Assembly: GCF_008831285.2 (NCBI RefSeq) | Contig: NC_045146.1 | Coordinates: forward strand, 13,593,289 to 13,657,288 | Direction: 5' to 3' | Length of the DNA: 64,000 nucleotides | Source: Nymphaea colorata | Taxonomy: Eukaryota > Streptophyta > Magnoliopsida > Nymphaeales > Nymphaeaceae | Shown: positions 1 to 18,500 of the stretch, in pieces | Numbering within the stretch: the first letter of the stretch is position 1 | How the letters are laid out: the number at the start of each line of letters is the position of its first letter | Notes under the pieces: model-generated | Database searches by the model: none | The model's input: only the letters and a program-made list of their open reading frames with translations | Told to the model about the DNA's origin: nothing | Translations under genes and position numbers: made by a program

Positions 1-481
1 CTAAAGTTTGAGTGACGAGATCGGGTGTTGGCTTAAAGCAAGTGCTTGGAGTTGCTAATAACAGCTGTCTGGTCCCCATAAATAATTGGGGCCTATGCTT
101 AAATGCGTATAATGACATGAAAACAACCTCATTATTCATCTGATACAGCGGGTTAACCAACATCCTTTTTCTTTCTTTTTTTTTTTTTTTTTTTTTTTGA
201 CATGCATCTTCACTTGTACTGGACCCCCCAACCAACCAACCCAGATTTGTTAGATCCACCGATAAATATTACTTATAAGGATGGTAATGTGTATATCTAT
301 AAAAGGATTCAAATCTATTTATTACCTGATGTTGTCGGATAATTAAAAATGAAAAAAAAAATCTGTCACTAAAAGTACTATAAATCATTCTTAAAACTGT
401 TGTTAAACAATGCTCGTGAAGTGATTGTCTTTTAGCAGCATACTTTTAATTTCCAGTCATCTGGAAATTCCGCACATATGA

Positions 482-514
<33 letters not shown>
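482..514. repeat. (TA)n/(TG)n microsatellite
   Basis: A run of alternating TA that passes directly into TG repeats. No coding context. Confidence 0.9.
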
Positions 515-515
<1 letters not shown>

Positions 516-1176
516 ATTACAAGAATTCTGTTGAACCCCCACAGTGGAGAAGTATATCCCCTTATCTCCATCCCCATAACCCTATATTGGGCATCTATGC
601 ATCTTAAACTTCAACAGTCAGACTGCTTCAACTTATAGAAAATGGTGTTAAAAATTTTACTAAAATAAAAGAAATCTAGGGGAAAGATGTTATTCAGATT
701 CATAGATCAGCTGATCATCGATTATAGGGATGAAATGAGGGTATCCTTCACTGAGATAGCTGCAAGTCACATTTGAGAACGAACAATATCCCAAAAGCAA
801 CCATGTTATAAAACTTGAAAGAAGCATGGCATCAGGCTTATTAGCTAGCTCACTCAAATATTTCACTTTAAGAGTAAATCTGGACCTTTCAAGGGGTCGC
901 TACATGGTCTTTGCCAGCTCGTGGATGGTGATATCGTTCCCTATCACAAATGAGTTGGAAACTGCGAAACTAGCAAGTTATTATTCAAGTGTGAGGAAAA
1001 AGAGAGAGAGGGGGGGAGAGAGCCCCTCAAGGGCCATAGTTATATAAATGGTCGTTTCTACACTGTACATCAGTTTGATTCTCATGGACATTATTTCTTC
1101 ATGCTTTAGTAAAACGTGACATCGGAATGAAGGTGCACTGTCCTTGCACCAAGACTCTAATGCATTTCTGAAACTC

Positions 1177-1180
<4 letters not shown>

Positions 1181-1207
<27 letters not shown>
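1181..1207. repeat. (TA)n microsatellite
   Basis: An uninterrupted TA dinucleotide run of about 27 bp in intergenic DNA. Confidence 0.9.
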
Positions 1208-1210
<3 letters not shown>

Positions 1211-2176
1211 TTCATTTCATATTTTTTTCATTTATTTAACAAACAAACTTTGAGTATTTGTTACCGCATCCACAATTGATTTTAGCTGAATGATCAATGA
1301 ATCATAATTGTTAACTGTAGCGTGACATGACTTTACACCAAACATCGACGCAATCCTACGAAACCATGAAAACAAGAACATTGGTGAAAACACAGTTATG
1401 CAAGGAGCCCCCATTAATAATTTACTGTATTGTTATTAAAGAGGAAAATGCTGCCGTACCAGACAATAATCTGTACAGCCAACCTCTAGATAATTATGGG
1501 CTCTATATGAATAGCAAAAAGTTTTGATCGGACCAAAAAGATACCTGAATATGGCCACGAAGCAAAAAAAGGAAGCGGCAGAGGCAGAGACAGCCAGCAG
1601 AACAATTGGCTTTTAGAGAAAAAACCAATTGCGGCACTGGCACTGGCAGCCATGTAATCTCCTTTCTCTGTCATGAAATAACTGTGAAAAGCAAATTCTG
1701 ATACAAACAATCCTAATAACAGTAAGTATCAGCAATTTACAAAATTAATTAATAAAAAACACTGTAGCTCCCACATTGTTCCAGCTTCCCTAGACAAGGA
1801 AGCTGTTTGATTCATGTGCCGTTGTCATGTCCATTGTGAGGTTTAAGAAGTTGAAGGAAATTTTTTATTAAGAAAAAATGCAACTGGGTCTGACCTTTGA
1901 CGCAGCTGATGGGGCCAACATGGGACTCACGAGAGTTTAGTTTCCCCGCACCAGATGCCTTCATCGATGTACCGATTTGAAGAGAAACGAGCGTAATTGG
2001 GCACACAAGTAGACTAAAAAATTGTGGAAGAGACACCGACATCAATTAAAAATTGGCATTTAATTCTTTAATGTATACATATGTTTGAGATCTACAACTG
2101 TATATGTACACTGTTGAAGAAAATGATGATGCCGGAATAATATGCAGCAGGAATCTACCAAAGTGATGAAAGCAAC

Positions 2177-2198
2177 TATATATATATATATATATATA
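2177..2198. repeat. (TA)n microsatellite
   Basis: An uninterrupted TA dinucleotide run in intergenic DNA. Confidence 0.88.
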
Positions 2199-5100
2199 GT
2201 GGTATTTTCACTTGCAGGCACGTTTTTAATGGTATAATCTCGAGAAAGGTATATATGTGATGACATTCTCAATCAAACAAGGGGTTAAATGTTTTTGCTT
2301 GTAAAAAATTATATCTGGACTTCATTATGGCCCAATTCAGCAGGTGGGTCCTACCAATACTCAGTGGAGCCCTGCTGGCATCTATGACCACTGCTTTTAA
2401 TTAGAGGGAAGATCATACGCGAAAGTAAACTTGTCCTTGAAATGTGGACAAGTTATCCACGACAAACTTTTCTAATCAAACACACCTGCATTTCAATTTT
2501 AAAACGGAAAGTACGTATCCTTTTCAATTTTAAAATCCAGAAGGTATTTAACTTCACGTTTTCCAACGCGATAAATTTGGTATGAGGTTTTCATGTCAGC
2601 AAAGGTGAGGCCTGATCAAGAAAGCGGTTTCATTCTTGAGAGTAAATGACTGGCTCTTGATGAAATTAAGCTTTAGTTCTTGTTCTTAAAATACTAGGCT
2701 ACCTAACTCCCCAATGCCGTTTCAATTGTTTTTAAGTGAAACTTCTTGGAGTTGATGCTCTTGCTTTCACAAGAACGGAGACATGATGAGCCCATTGAGC
2801 ATGGTATAAAGCTTGGTCTACTTATAGGCCTAGGCTTGCATATCTCAGGGCCTATACTTACAAGTACTTTGTATTTATCAGCTACTTTTCAGAACAATGC
2901 TATACAATCAAGTCTCTCCATCTTGCATGTGCAACACAATTAGGCAATACGTTACCTTTTTTGACATTAACGTTCCTATGTACTACTGCTAATTGTACAT
3001 CAACTAAGTGAAGTACAATCTTAATGGTACTACATGTTCATCTGGGTCTCTTATCCATGGCTTGATATATATATATATATAATTCTTTTCAACTCGGTCT
3101 GATTAAGAGTGCAAATCGATGGCATCCTTGAATAGAAGCAAACAAAGCTCGTTTATCATAGCACTGTTACTGTATGGGCATCTCTATGTTGATAAGATAC
3201 CAGCTGATCGATCCGTGCCAGCATGCAAACGAAGAACCAAGTTTTTTGTGGGGCACCATGTTTACATAGTGTCTCCATTTCTTAATATAAGAGAGAGCGC
3301 AGTCTTATCTTCTACTTCTCATGCATTTTAAACCGCTTTACCTAATTGGCCAAGTACCACAGTGATTTTCTTTCTTTTTTTTCAAGAATTTCCAGCTCTT
3401 GGCAAATGGGATTAATTAAGACAAAGCATGGCATGTGGGCAGCCTACTTTTGCAGATTTTCTCTCTGTTTCTCTCTCTAAAAAAACAAGAACAAATACCC
3501 CTAGTGAGTTGTCACTAGATCTTCTGCCTTTAATTAAAGACAAGAGTTGAAGACGAGACCGAGAGACGTAGGCCCCTCCCCACCTTCTGCCTGTTTTCCC
3601 ATTTTCTCTCAGGCACATCTGTTTATAAATTTATTCATATTTTGACTAGTTTTATTTATTTTAAAACGAATTTAAATGGCAGAGAAAGCCCATTAACCTT
3701 TTGTCATCTACATAAGGTACCGCAATCGCTAACTAAGAATATTCGAGTTCATGACACAAATTGGTATCACATTTTCGTTGAAATTACTACTAAAGGACAA
3801 TGTTAATCAATAAACCTGCAACTTTAAGTAAACGAAAACTAATACCAAAAATGATCAATGCAAAGATGGATCGTAGATGGGATCCAAAACAATAAAATGT
3901 AATCAAACTCAAAATCCAAATGAATGAATGTTCTTATAATATGAGTTGGTATGCATCGTATCAGTCCGACAGAAGCACTTATAGAAAAAAAAATTTAAAA
4001 AAAATTATTATATATTTTCCACATTTCCAATAAAAATAAAAATTAAATAAGCCTCATCGTGGAATGCACCACATAAGTAACCAAACCGATGCAGCACCTA
4101 TACCGATATTGTCAACACATGCTATTAAAATTTATTATTTTCATATCAAGGCACCTTTGATTTGGTGAAACATATCCAAAACGATCATCTTTTACGAAGT
4201 TTCACTATCAAACATGCTTTTCTGCTCTATTTACGTGGAGTTTTTTGTCACCATATACCGCAACTTTTAACTCTTTATTTTCATCATTCGACCTTGTTTG
4301 GCCTATTCCTGCTCCTCAAGAATGCACGCTTTTAAAAAGACAACTACGAGGAAATGCGTCCAGATAAAGTTCTCTCTGACATCTTAACTCTTTGGTAGTT
4401 GTCTACATTGGCGCCTTCTGGGTAGTCAAGCTTAGTCAAGGGACAGAAGAAAAAGCTGTGTATGGTGAAAAGTCATGTCCCCTTCTCGGTTTCCATGGCG
4501 CTATGTCTTATAACATTAGAACAGGGAGGGTTTTGGCCCTTGATATGGACTTGGCTCTATTTAGGGAACATTCATTCATGTGTCGGTGGCGTAAATGAGC
4601 AAGCTTGTAAACGACAAAAAGGAAAAAGTTTTTTTTTTTTTTCTTTTGGTTTAGTTGGAGCTAGGTAAAATCCTAATCGATTGTGGGGGGAAGATCTGTA
4701 TCTTGGGCTATCCAAATAGTAAAATATTTCTCCTTCAACTTGAGAGTTTCAAATCTGTTTTTTTTTTTGTCAATCTAATTAATGATTTTTAGGATGTGTT
4801 TGAGAGTTCCAAAAATGTACTTAGTTCGCCTTGTGGAGCCTATTTCAAATATGTACTGAGAATCCTGAGATGCCCAGCCTCGTTTCTCTCAAAACAAACT
4901 AAAATTGGTGCCGCCCCGGAGAGTGGGACAGGAGAGAGGTCTCCGAGGCACCACATCTATATGCCATGACATGTGTAAGATAATTTGTCTCATCACTCTT
5001 CCTTGTGAAAATTTGCTGTGAGGGGCCATAATCTGGCAATATGAATGAATCACTTGTTCTTGTTGTATAAATTTGCCGGTGATTCTAGTGTGATTCTAGT

Positions 5101-7623
5101 GTTTTATGAATCTTTTTCGATTTTTAATAAGATTACTGAAACACTCACAAGGTGTCCTTACAACAACAAAAAAGGAATTATAGTCTCATTTTGAACAAGC
5201 GAGACCATAACTTCTCTTCTTTTTTTAGTCTGTATCCTTGTTAGGTGGGGGATGGGAAGTTTTACTTTCAGACGTAAATTTTTTATTTACAAGCTTAAGA
5301 ATATAGAGGTGTTTAGTTTAGTATCATAAATGTTGAAACTTGGGTAACTTGAGCAAAATCATGATACATATCACCTTCTCAATTAATGTCCGAAGCCATC
5401 TTAAAGGATATCAAATCTTAACTCGGACCAGCTGCCATTTATGGGGTTGCACATGAATTGAAGTTTGAACACAACTCAACCTCATATTCACATGTGGAAA
5501 TGTCAAACAAATTCTCCTTTCATTTTGTGTTTACAAGGTTCTTCATTGTTCCATACATGGGCATTGTTGACATTTCATGTTCCAAACATATACTGTCATA
5601 AATTTAATGCAATAAGAGAGAGAGAGAGAGGGAGGGAGCAGTTGCTCATTCTCATCTTTATGTGAGGGAGAGAAGTATTAATGGGTAAGTAAATTAAGTG
5701 GGTGATGTTACAGTTAAGGGAGAGCGCTTTTTTTAAGATTTGAACGATTAATTAAGGGTGGGCAATGGGCCGGATGATGAACAGATGCTCATCCTCATCT
5801 CTCACTCTCAACTCGTTTTCACTCAATCTACTACGTCCTCAGCCGAATCTCCGTCCCTTGATTGCCTCCCCAGTCTGAACTCAAGTCCCCTCATCCACTA
5901 ACTTAACCCACCAACTTGCACGTGCTCTCTTATCTGCTTCCTCTTTCGCTTCACACACAAAGAAGGCGACAGCACGCACGCCCACACACACCTTCTCTTT
6001 CCAAAGAACTCGAGCCGCCATTGCCAAAGACAAGAAAAGGTAGAAAAATTACCAGAATCGAATAGAAAAACATAAAAAACCATGAGAAAGAAAAATGTCA
6101 AACAGACGTTCGGGATCAGAAATGGAAAAGCATTGAGAAATAGAGAGAAGAGTGATTACCATGCACCACCCCAATGTAAACATTTTATGGTGGAATTCAA
6201 GATCGATATAACTTGAAAGTTTAGATATACACGCTTACTCTCTAGAATAGTTAGCGTCTTTCAATTCGAAAGTCTCTCCCTGCCAATTGCAGTGTTGCGA
6301 TAAGGCATGTACAAGGGCTTCTGATTGTCTGCGTAACATCGCCGGCGGGCGATTGTCCAGACCTAGCAGTAAATATTAAACTCCACTCACAAGTTCCAGT
6401 CCTGTCAATTATTTTTCTCTTGCATTAAAAACCTACTAACAGAGAAATCCCGGCAGAATTTTCCAACTGCTATGATATCTAAGGCATCATGTGCTCATTG
6501 AGATGCCAACGTGATAATTAGAAGATGGTCTTATTTGATACTGCAATAACATCAAGACTTTTAAATTAATTAAGCAAATGGTGACGCTCTCAATAGTTTC
6601 ATGGGAAGATCTAGGATTTCATTCATTTAATTATTTGCTCTTACACGAGCCCATGCATGAACCTATCAATGTCTAGGGCCACGGTCACTAAGGCATTAGG
6701 CATACGGTTAAATTGTTTATATATACATATATATATATATATAGCTACTAGATTCTTCTGTATGAAACTTTGATGGGGATCATTAGACCAACTACTCTAA
6801 AGAGATCAGATACTGAAGATTAATAAAGAGACAGAAGATTTTATTTAAGAAAATTCATTTCTCTCTCTCTCTCTCCCCCCTCTATAATATATATATATAT
6901 GACACATAACGCGAGAATATATATTCAAACTCTTGACTTCATCCAACTTGAAGAAGGTCTTAAAAATTTCAGGTGGAAGAAGGAGGCTCAAGTGGGATAG
7001 GGTTGGTACCGATCAGTCAGATCGACGATGATTTTGTTCGTGTATGTAAATGCATGTGGAAGGGTTGCTCGGAGATGCCCGGCTCAAGTGGAAGATCAAG
7101 TTGAGGCAAAGGTTGTAGCAGGAATGACGCCAACAACGATGCACCATGGAAGATGATGGAGCGATCTCACTCCATTGGACCACAAATAATGGAGTAATCA
7201 ACAGACCCACAAAAGGTGTTAGATTTTGTGCTATTATTTTATCGCCATTTGGGCCTCCTAATTTATTGTTCGGCTCCTCGCTAAGTTAAATGGTCCAGGC
7301 CTTTGCCACCCTATAACACACAATGGCCCTTGTTTTCCGTGTTTTTGCAAATGGATTCATATCTTTTACGTTATCCGCCTGTGCACCGCTCTTGTTGAAT
7401 TAACTGCGGTTTACTGCCTTTGTGAGTGGCCGAGAATAAGGAAAAAAAGGTTATTGTAGTTTATTTAGTGATGAAAATTATTTCTATCATACATATCTAT
7501 CGATCATGATGGATTGGATGACTCTCATGAGTAAGTTATATGACTCTGAATAGTTAAAGTCACCATTCAATTTTTTTATATATACACATGTCTATGTCTT
7601 TGCTACTCGAAGTGCAAATCTTA

Positions 7624-7683
7624 CATACACTCTTAGACATTATAAAGTTACTTCATACACTCTTAGACATTATAAAGTTACTT
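7624..7683. repeat. Perfect 30-bp tandem duplication
   Basis: Two identical 30-bp units lie head to tail (7624-7653 and 7654-7683), each beginning CATACACTCTTAGAC and ending GTTACTT. No mismatch separates them, so the duplication is recent or has been kept equal. It is intergenic. Confidence 0.93.
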
Positions 7684-7842
7684 TTCAGATCAGTATGATG
7701 TTAACAACCCACCATCCGAAGCCTCCCCTCTCCACCCCACCTCAAGTCCACCTATTTTTCAGGTTATATAAAGCAGAGTCTTCACGTTCTGCCTATGCAT
7801 GGCATGTTTTGCAGAATAACATTCCTTAACAAGGAAAAAAAA

Positions 7843-7844
<2 letters not shown>

Positions 7845-7873
<29 letters not shown>
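7845..7873. repeat. (TA)n microsatellite
   Basis: An uninterrupted TA dinucleotide run in intergenic DNA. Confidence 0.88.
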
Positions 7874-8594
7874 TCTTGCTGCATTTAGTTTAGTATGAAA
7901 TTTATCAGAAGTGGTCTGAAAGATATATCCAGTGCATGAACAAATAAATACCTGAAACAAACAAGAAGTCTCAACCCTGCCATTTTCTGTTAGAACTCCA
8001 ACTCAAATTAGTGTTCAAGTTTTCCATGGTAGAAGGAAGGGTAGGGGCTAGGAATTTTTTATCGCAAGGGCTGAACTATAATTTCAAAAGTTTAACATGC
8101 ACTAAAATATAATTTAAATTTTTTTTTATAGGTCAAATTAAAGTTTTTAAAATTTATAAGTAAAAAATTAAACTTTTTAAGGCATACGACGTCGAATGCC
8201 ATTGCATGCATGAAACATTTCTTTGTGATAAAGTGGAAGGAGAATATTATCCTATTTGTATAGAATAGGAATAAATGTACGTGAATCTATGACACATTTG
8301 AAAGAACTCAACGTACGCGAGAAGCGTTCCCAAGATTAATCTATCATTTAAGGCTCTGTAATTGGCGAGTCAGAACATGAGCTGCAATTATCATAGTGGG
8401 GATATGTTGAACAGTGAAATGCCAACGTTCCGCATTCTTACATCATATTTTTCATCGTAATAGATAGTTGAGAGAAAAATATGATGAGTATTTTCATCAT
8501 CTACAATTAATTCACATATTTTTCTCAACTGTCAATCACAATAAATCAACTAGCTATTATGAGTGAGTTGGTGACTCTGGGTAGCAAAGGTCAC

Positions 8595-8598
<4 letters not shown>

Positions 8599-8671
<73 letters not shown>
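8599..8671. repeat. Compound (CT)n(TA)n microsatellite
   Basis: About 15 CT units run directly into about 21 TA units. Compound tracts of this sort are usually highly variable between individuals. Confidence 0.92.
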
Positions 8672-8672
<1 letters not shown>

Positions 8673-9529
8673 CACACACCTATGCATTTTTAAGTCCTTC
8701 CACTTGTAGCATCATTTAAGTATTGACGGGTTAGTAGTTGAATATGATGATCATAGTCTTGTAATTAATTGCTTTCAGGAAAATGCACTTCTAAATGTGA
8801 GTTTAAAGTCATTGACATCATAAAATACAAAATATAATTACCAACCATATTTGGTTAATGGCTCAAGTTCAGCCAACTTAACTAATACAAATCAACAATT
8901 GAACTCTACCTTTGAGAATATAATATGGCTACAATCTTTTGTTTATCCTAAAGCAATTTGCAATTAATTAAATTAGCATCTATCGGCGATCCCGTTTTTG
9001 TGCTGTTTAAAATGAAGAAGACTAGGGAAAGATAGGGAAACTCCCCTCGCCCTCGCTTGGACAGAACCAAATCGAACATTTTTCTTTTTCGTTCTATTCA
9101 CCAAATTAAATCTTTCTTATGCTTTATGCCTTTTCTTTTTAAGCGATCAATGCGAAAGGGAAAACCCCCGGAATCCATCTTAGCATCAATAACATCAATA
9201 AAACTCTCAAGTATGAGTATCCTTTTCAAATTATGGGTTGTTAACATCCTGTTAACTGGAAATATTTTTTTTAATAAGACAAGTTTTTGCTAATTAATTA
9301 CCCATCTTTCTTGAATGCAAATCACTAGTTAATGTTGTCAGAATCAATTCCAGTCAACCCAAAATTAAGGTTGTGTTTGTTTCACTGCAGATCTAGATCT
9401 GTAGTGATTGAGATCTCATGCTCTTAGGTTCATAGACTAAGGTCAGACCTCTCCCTCATCCGACCTTAAATCTATGATTTTTCACATCTAGCATGGATTA
9501 AAAAAAAAACCATGCTGCATTGCATTTAA

Positions 9530-9580
9530 ACTGAGGATCTCCCAAAATCTATGCTACTTTATAAACTGAGGATCTCCCAA
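9530..9580. repeat. Short direct repeat
   Basis: The string AAACTGAGGATCTCCCAAA occurs twice, 32 bp apart, in intergenic DNA upstream of the CKX gene. It may be a small local duplication. Confidence 0.8.
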
Positions 9581-10415
9581 ATATACCGTTTTATGCAGAC
9601 TCATATCTAAAATCCAAAACTATCAATGAAAACCGAATTCATTCGTGCTCAGATTTGTGAGGGTTTAAAATTGGTTGGTTTTCAGTAGTTTTGGCCGACC
9701 AAAGTTGATTTTTTTTCTCATTTTTCGAACGCCAACCTGCTTGGGATGATTGCGCCCAAAGAATTTATTCACAGAAATCGTACCATACAAAAAGAGAATA
9801 GCCAAAGGCGCCACAGACAAAGATCGAAACAATCCGCATGGACGGAACTCTCAAGGAGACATGGTCCCGTGGAAGAACAGAGATTATCAAAGCACCACCC
9901 TCTTAACCTTTTCTTCAGTCCATCTTCACGCCAATTACTTTTCAAGTTTCGAAAAGTTCATTTCTTAATGGATTCCCAGCCACCATCGATCGACTTTGTT
10001 CAATCCCCATTTCTGAATCCAACGAATTGTGATCAGAAACCGATTCTAGCAGCACTGATTCTCAAATCTCAACACAATCTTGTGCTCGAAAACAGATGCT
10101 CTCTGTGACCACTAAAGATCATTACAGCACAGAAGAAGGTCATGAAGAAAATGCAGACAGGTCCTCGATTCAAATACCAAGTTAGCAAGAATGGCCTCAT
10201 ATGTTGCAGGAAATGATTTTTTTTCACAAAGAAGAAGTTATAATTGTTTACCATGAATGCCCTTACCGTGCAGTGGGCCGTACCGGGTGAAAACCTGGTG
10301 AGGAAAGGGCAAGTGGTCAAAACTGTAAAAAAATCCATGCATGATCTTCTTGTCGGTATGTTTGCTGTTAGGCGAACCCACCACTGTGTTTTTTGATAAC
10401 ATCAGTCCTGTCCTC

Positions 10416-10423
10416 TATAAATA
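10416..10423 (+). promoter_or_regulatory. Candidate TATA box upstream of CKX
   Basis: TATAAATA sits in a CTCTATAAATAAG context and is followed by pyrimidine-rich DNA like a plant 5' leader. The start codon of the CKX gene is about 800 bp downstream. If this is the promoter, the leader is long and either carries upstream ORFs (for example ATG at 10661, stop at 10682-10684) or holds an intron. A nearer start site cannot be excluded. Confidence 0.4.
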
Positions 10424-11225
10424 AGACCCAGTTGGACTTCCCATCGGCTTTTCCTTGTCTCTGTACAAATTCCGTCTCCTCCTCTCTCTCTCTCTCTCTT
10501 TCAATTTCTCCCATCTTGAGATCTCTCTTTCTCGGCCTTCCACCTTCGCTTTACCCTGCCTCTCCTCTTCTTATTGTGGCCCCTCCCCTTTATGTCTTCT
10601 CTCCCTTGCTCTCTCCAAGCAATCGGGTTCTCTTATTTGCTTCTTCTGTGAGCCTGAACGATGTCAAGAGAACAATTAGCGTAGACTGAAGAGAGATTGG
10701 AGGAGCAAAGGATCGTGTGTTGTGTTTTATTCCTTTTTGTATTTCTTAACCAAAAATTTGAAAAGAAAGAAATGGAAGTTTATTTAGAGTCTATATTTCT
10801 TTTGGTGATCTACTGAAACGCTCTTTTTCCCATTAGTATATACGGAGAGCGGTCTGTCTGGTGGCGTTTCCTTTAGCGGTTTCACTGTTATAATTACTAC
10901 TTTGTTATTTTGTACTCTTTCTGAGAAAGTAGACTCGATCTCCTTTGTGTTATTGTAGTTTTTTTGCTGTGAAACCTTTCTTCTCCTATATTTTCTGAAA
11001 CACGAGCTTGGTTCTGCAATCTGAAGCCTCCATCTAAGGAAAATATTTGGTACCTTGTATAACTCATTGGAAAATTGGTTGTTTTCCTTGTTCCTGTTTC
11101 GACCATTTCTTCTTGTTGAAACTCACTGCTGCTCGTATGGGCCTCTTTGTTCCTGAGGTTTCTTTTTCATAAGAAGAAAAAGGTCGCATTAGCCTCTGCA
11201 ATTCGAGCTCTTTTAGTGGGTAGCC

Positions 11226-15568
<4,343 letters not shown>

Positions 15569-18500
15569 TGACAGCTGCATAGATCAGACTGAAAAGAATA
15601 TGATGGTGGTGGTAAACACATCTGGGGAGGAGATTTGAGAGGAAATTAGGTAGGGAAGAGGAGAGCTGGGAAATCCTCGTACTTGTTCTTGGAATTTTTT
15701 GAGGGGTTTTGGGGCGTCATCTTTTTTTATCTTTATTTTTGTTTATTTTTTTCATTTCTTTTCCTTGTATCGATTGTTGGGTCCAAGGGATCCTGCAGAG
15801 AAGCTGTCTTCTTTCCTTTTTTCCCCCTCTTTTTTGCATTTATCCCGAACAGTAACAGCAGAGGGAGAGGACATTTTTGGGCACTATCGTGGTTGTGTGT
15901 AGGGTTGTTGGTTGGTCCAGAGCCAGAGGGAGAGCGGTGGAGAAGAGGTGAAGAAATTAATTGTTTCTTCTCTCTCTCTTCTCCCCTTTCTTTGTGTGTC
16001 GCTCTTCCTTGTTCTCTAATGGCTTGTGGCTTTTCATCTGAGCGTCATACGGAAGGCCCGTGAGAGATTTTTCATATTTGATTGTGTACAGAAAGTGCGA
16101 AATTCGAATCTACCTCTCTCGTGGCTTTGATTAGAAGAAGATTTTATTCTTTTGCTTTTTCTTCCTTTTTTTTCTTTCTTGTAGCCTTCATGACCCCCTC
16201 CTTCTCTCTCACTCACATGCACACATTTTGGAGTATTCTTTTTCTCGTCTTCTTCTTTTTTATCTTTTTCTCATCTTGGTCGATGCATTCTCTGCGTTCC
16301 CGACGTTGGCTGCCCTTACATGCTTTTGATGGAAAACGACCTCCCCCTAAAGATATGCTGTTGCTTTTCTGCTTTTGTTTCTACTGGTTGAGGAGGCTCA
16401 GTGTTTCTTACTGGGGAGATGTCCTCTGCCTGTTGCACGGTCCTTTTTGTGTTTCGGGTCTGGTCTGGCCTTTCTGATTGGACCCTTTTTGCTCCCACAG
16501 CTGTTGGTCTTGATGCAGCAGTATTGTGACTTGGAAGTTTTTGAATTCCCGTCACTCTTTCTTCCTTTTCTCACTGATCCAATACTTTTGTATTTCTTCA
16601 CGGCCTTTGTAAAGAAATAAGCTGGTAAACATCAGTATGCATGTTGCTAGACACTCTTGGCTTGGAGCTTCCATGGGCTAGGTTATCCAGGAGATTCAAG
16701 TTTCAGTTTGGACCATGGTTGGCTGACTGCCACCAAGTGAAGTCAAGTAACTTGGTCTACATTGAGAAGGCCAACTGCACTGTTGCACAGGAAAAGCGCC
16801 ATTTCATTGTTTTACTGAAGATGCAGTTATGGAGTTCAGGTCTGGCCTATTGCCCACACAGTCCAATAAAACATCCATTGTTAAGCTACATATTAGTTTG
16901 CCTATTTATACATAAAATGCTCATCAAATATATGGTAAATGGCCCCCAGCCAAATATGTCTGGTTCCGCCACTGAGGGTGGCTAATACAGGCCTATTTGT
17001 ATAAAGTCGTGTCGTCCTCTGCTTGGTCCTGTCAAAAAATAACGCCGGTTCAGGAAGCAGTTTCTAACTCTGCTTAGCCCTGTTTCCTTTGGCTACTCAA
17101 CTGAGTTGTAATATAAGGTGGCGGGATATTACTTCTATTTCTTAACCGAAGGATTAATATGGATCTTTGACAGAAATTGGTTTGTGTTCCCTGTTATGGT
17201 TGAACATACGAGACTACCCTTCAACGGATTTCCTTGTGCACCTTTAAAAAGTGGTTTGCAATTCTGAAATGACAGCAAGGAATGAAAGCTCTGGTAACTT
17301 TGTCATCGTAAATTGACAAGCTCGGATCCAAAAAGTACTCTTATCTGATGCTGAAGGTTGTAGACTTGAGTTAAACACCATACAAAGAACACGCATAGCC
17401 TCCCAAAATAACAGAGGATGACAATCTCCATGAATCTCATATTACAGCCGAGCAAGAGAGGGAGATGAACGTGGGGAGAAGGGAAAACTATTGCAGTTCA
17501 TGGAGAGGACAATCAATTAATTGTCCATCTGATGCACTCTGGCCCCAGTCTATGCTCTTTAATTTAGCAGATGCAGTAGCTGAGATATGTGTAGGCTGGT
17601 CTGGGCCACTGGCCCACTGACCACACCATCCCGTGAACTTTTAGTGTGACAAAGCTGAACCTGGTCCAGCCACATGCGGTGCCCACACTATACCTGGGTC
17701 AGTGTCCTGCAGGCACCCAACCCACTAAGCCCAGACACAGGGGTCAGTTCTCCTCACCTCAAACTTTCTGGCTCTGCCATTAAACAGACGCTGAAAAATG
17801 ACATTTTCTGCAGCGACTTTGTGGAGAAGTTTTACCTGTTAGTGTCATCGTTGAGAGTAGTGCGTGTGCAGCAGCCAAGTTACTTCTGTTGAGGAAGAGA
17901 AATATGCTTTGCTGAGGGCCAGCACCATAAGGATGAAGCTTGCTTTGATGTGATGAGGTGGAACTTTGCAATTTTTTCAGGAAATCTGAGTGCATGTTAA
18001 GGTGAGGAAATCTGAAAGCGCGTAGCGGTGAGAATACTATTGGAGTGTGGAGCCAAATCCGTTGTATGTGTTACATTTTTGTGAATTCAAGTGAAAGGGT
18101 TAGTAATATAAAACCTTTGGAAAGGATCTGTAAGGTCCTCTCTGACTGGAAGTCCGTGAGGGACATGCGCAAGTATGTAGTACGAAAGCACTTGTTGAAT
18201 GGAGTGAAGCAAAAGCAGAACACTACAGTCATGTTCAAGAGTTGGGGTCTTGATTTTTATTTTGTCCAAGATAATGTGGCAGAAAATCATTGTTCATGAT
18301 GTGCCGGAAAGATTCTTCCAAGTTCTATACTTTTCCTGATGATCAGATTGAAGACCCTTTTCCTTTCGACGGATATCAGATTGAAGACCTTATAAGTCTT
18401 CGTCGTCTGTTAGATTTGAGGGACTAAGAGACAAGCCCATTTACCCGCTACTCAGGCCATTGAGCTTGGGATGTACAATCAAGGGATATGAAAAAAGTCA

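Larger units (their letters stand above)
1..10400. other. Gene-poor intergenic region
   Basis: I see no gene that can be supported in this stretch. Open frames here are short (under about 125 codons), overlap on both strands and show no family motif. The contents are AT-rich DNA, several (TA)n runs, a compound (CT)n(TA)n tract near 8599-8671, a perfect 30-bp tandem duplication at 7624-7683, and a direct repeat near 9530-9580. A stretch near 8045-8160 resembles the inner part of decayed hAT-type elements seen elsewhere in the window, but its ends are not clear. Confidence 0.6.

Noticed and set aside
3119..3331. 70-codon open frame with a short hydrophobic stretch after a TATA-like run
   Set aside because: It has no cleavage site, cysteine pattern or known motif, and frames of this length are expected by chance.
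8599..8671. Regular repeats that might suggest an array
   Set aside because: It is a simple dinucleotide microsatellite without spacers, so it is not a CRISPR array or satellite.
9057..9293. Stretch that looked like an organelle-derived insert
   Set aside because: No recognisable organelle gene fragment could be read from it on either strand.
10393..10689. 98-codon open frame rich in Ser, Leu and Pro upstream of CKX
   Set aside because: It arises from a CT-rich leader-like tract, has no family motif, and sits directly after a TATA-like box, so it is better read as untranslated DNA.
15683..16063. 126-codon frame after the CKX stop
   Set aside because: It is Phe- and Leu-rich because the DNA is T-rich, and it fits a 3' untranslated region better.
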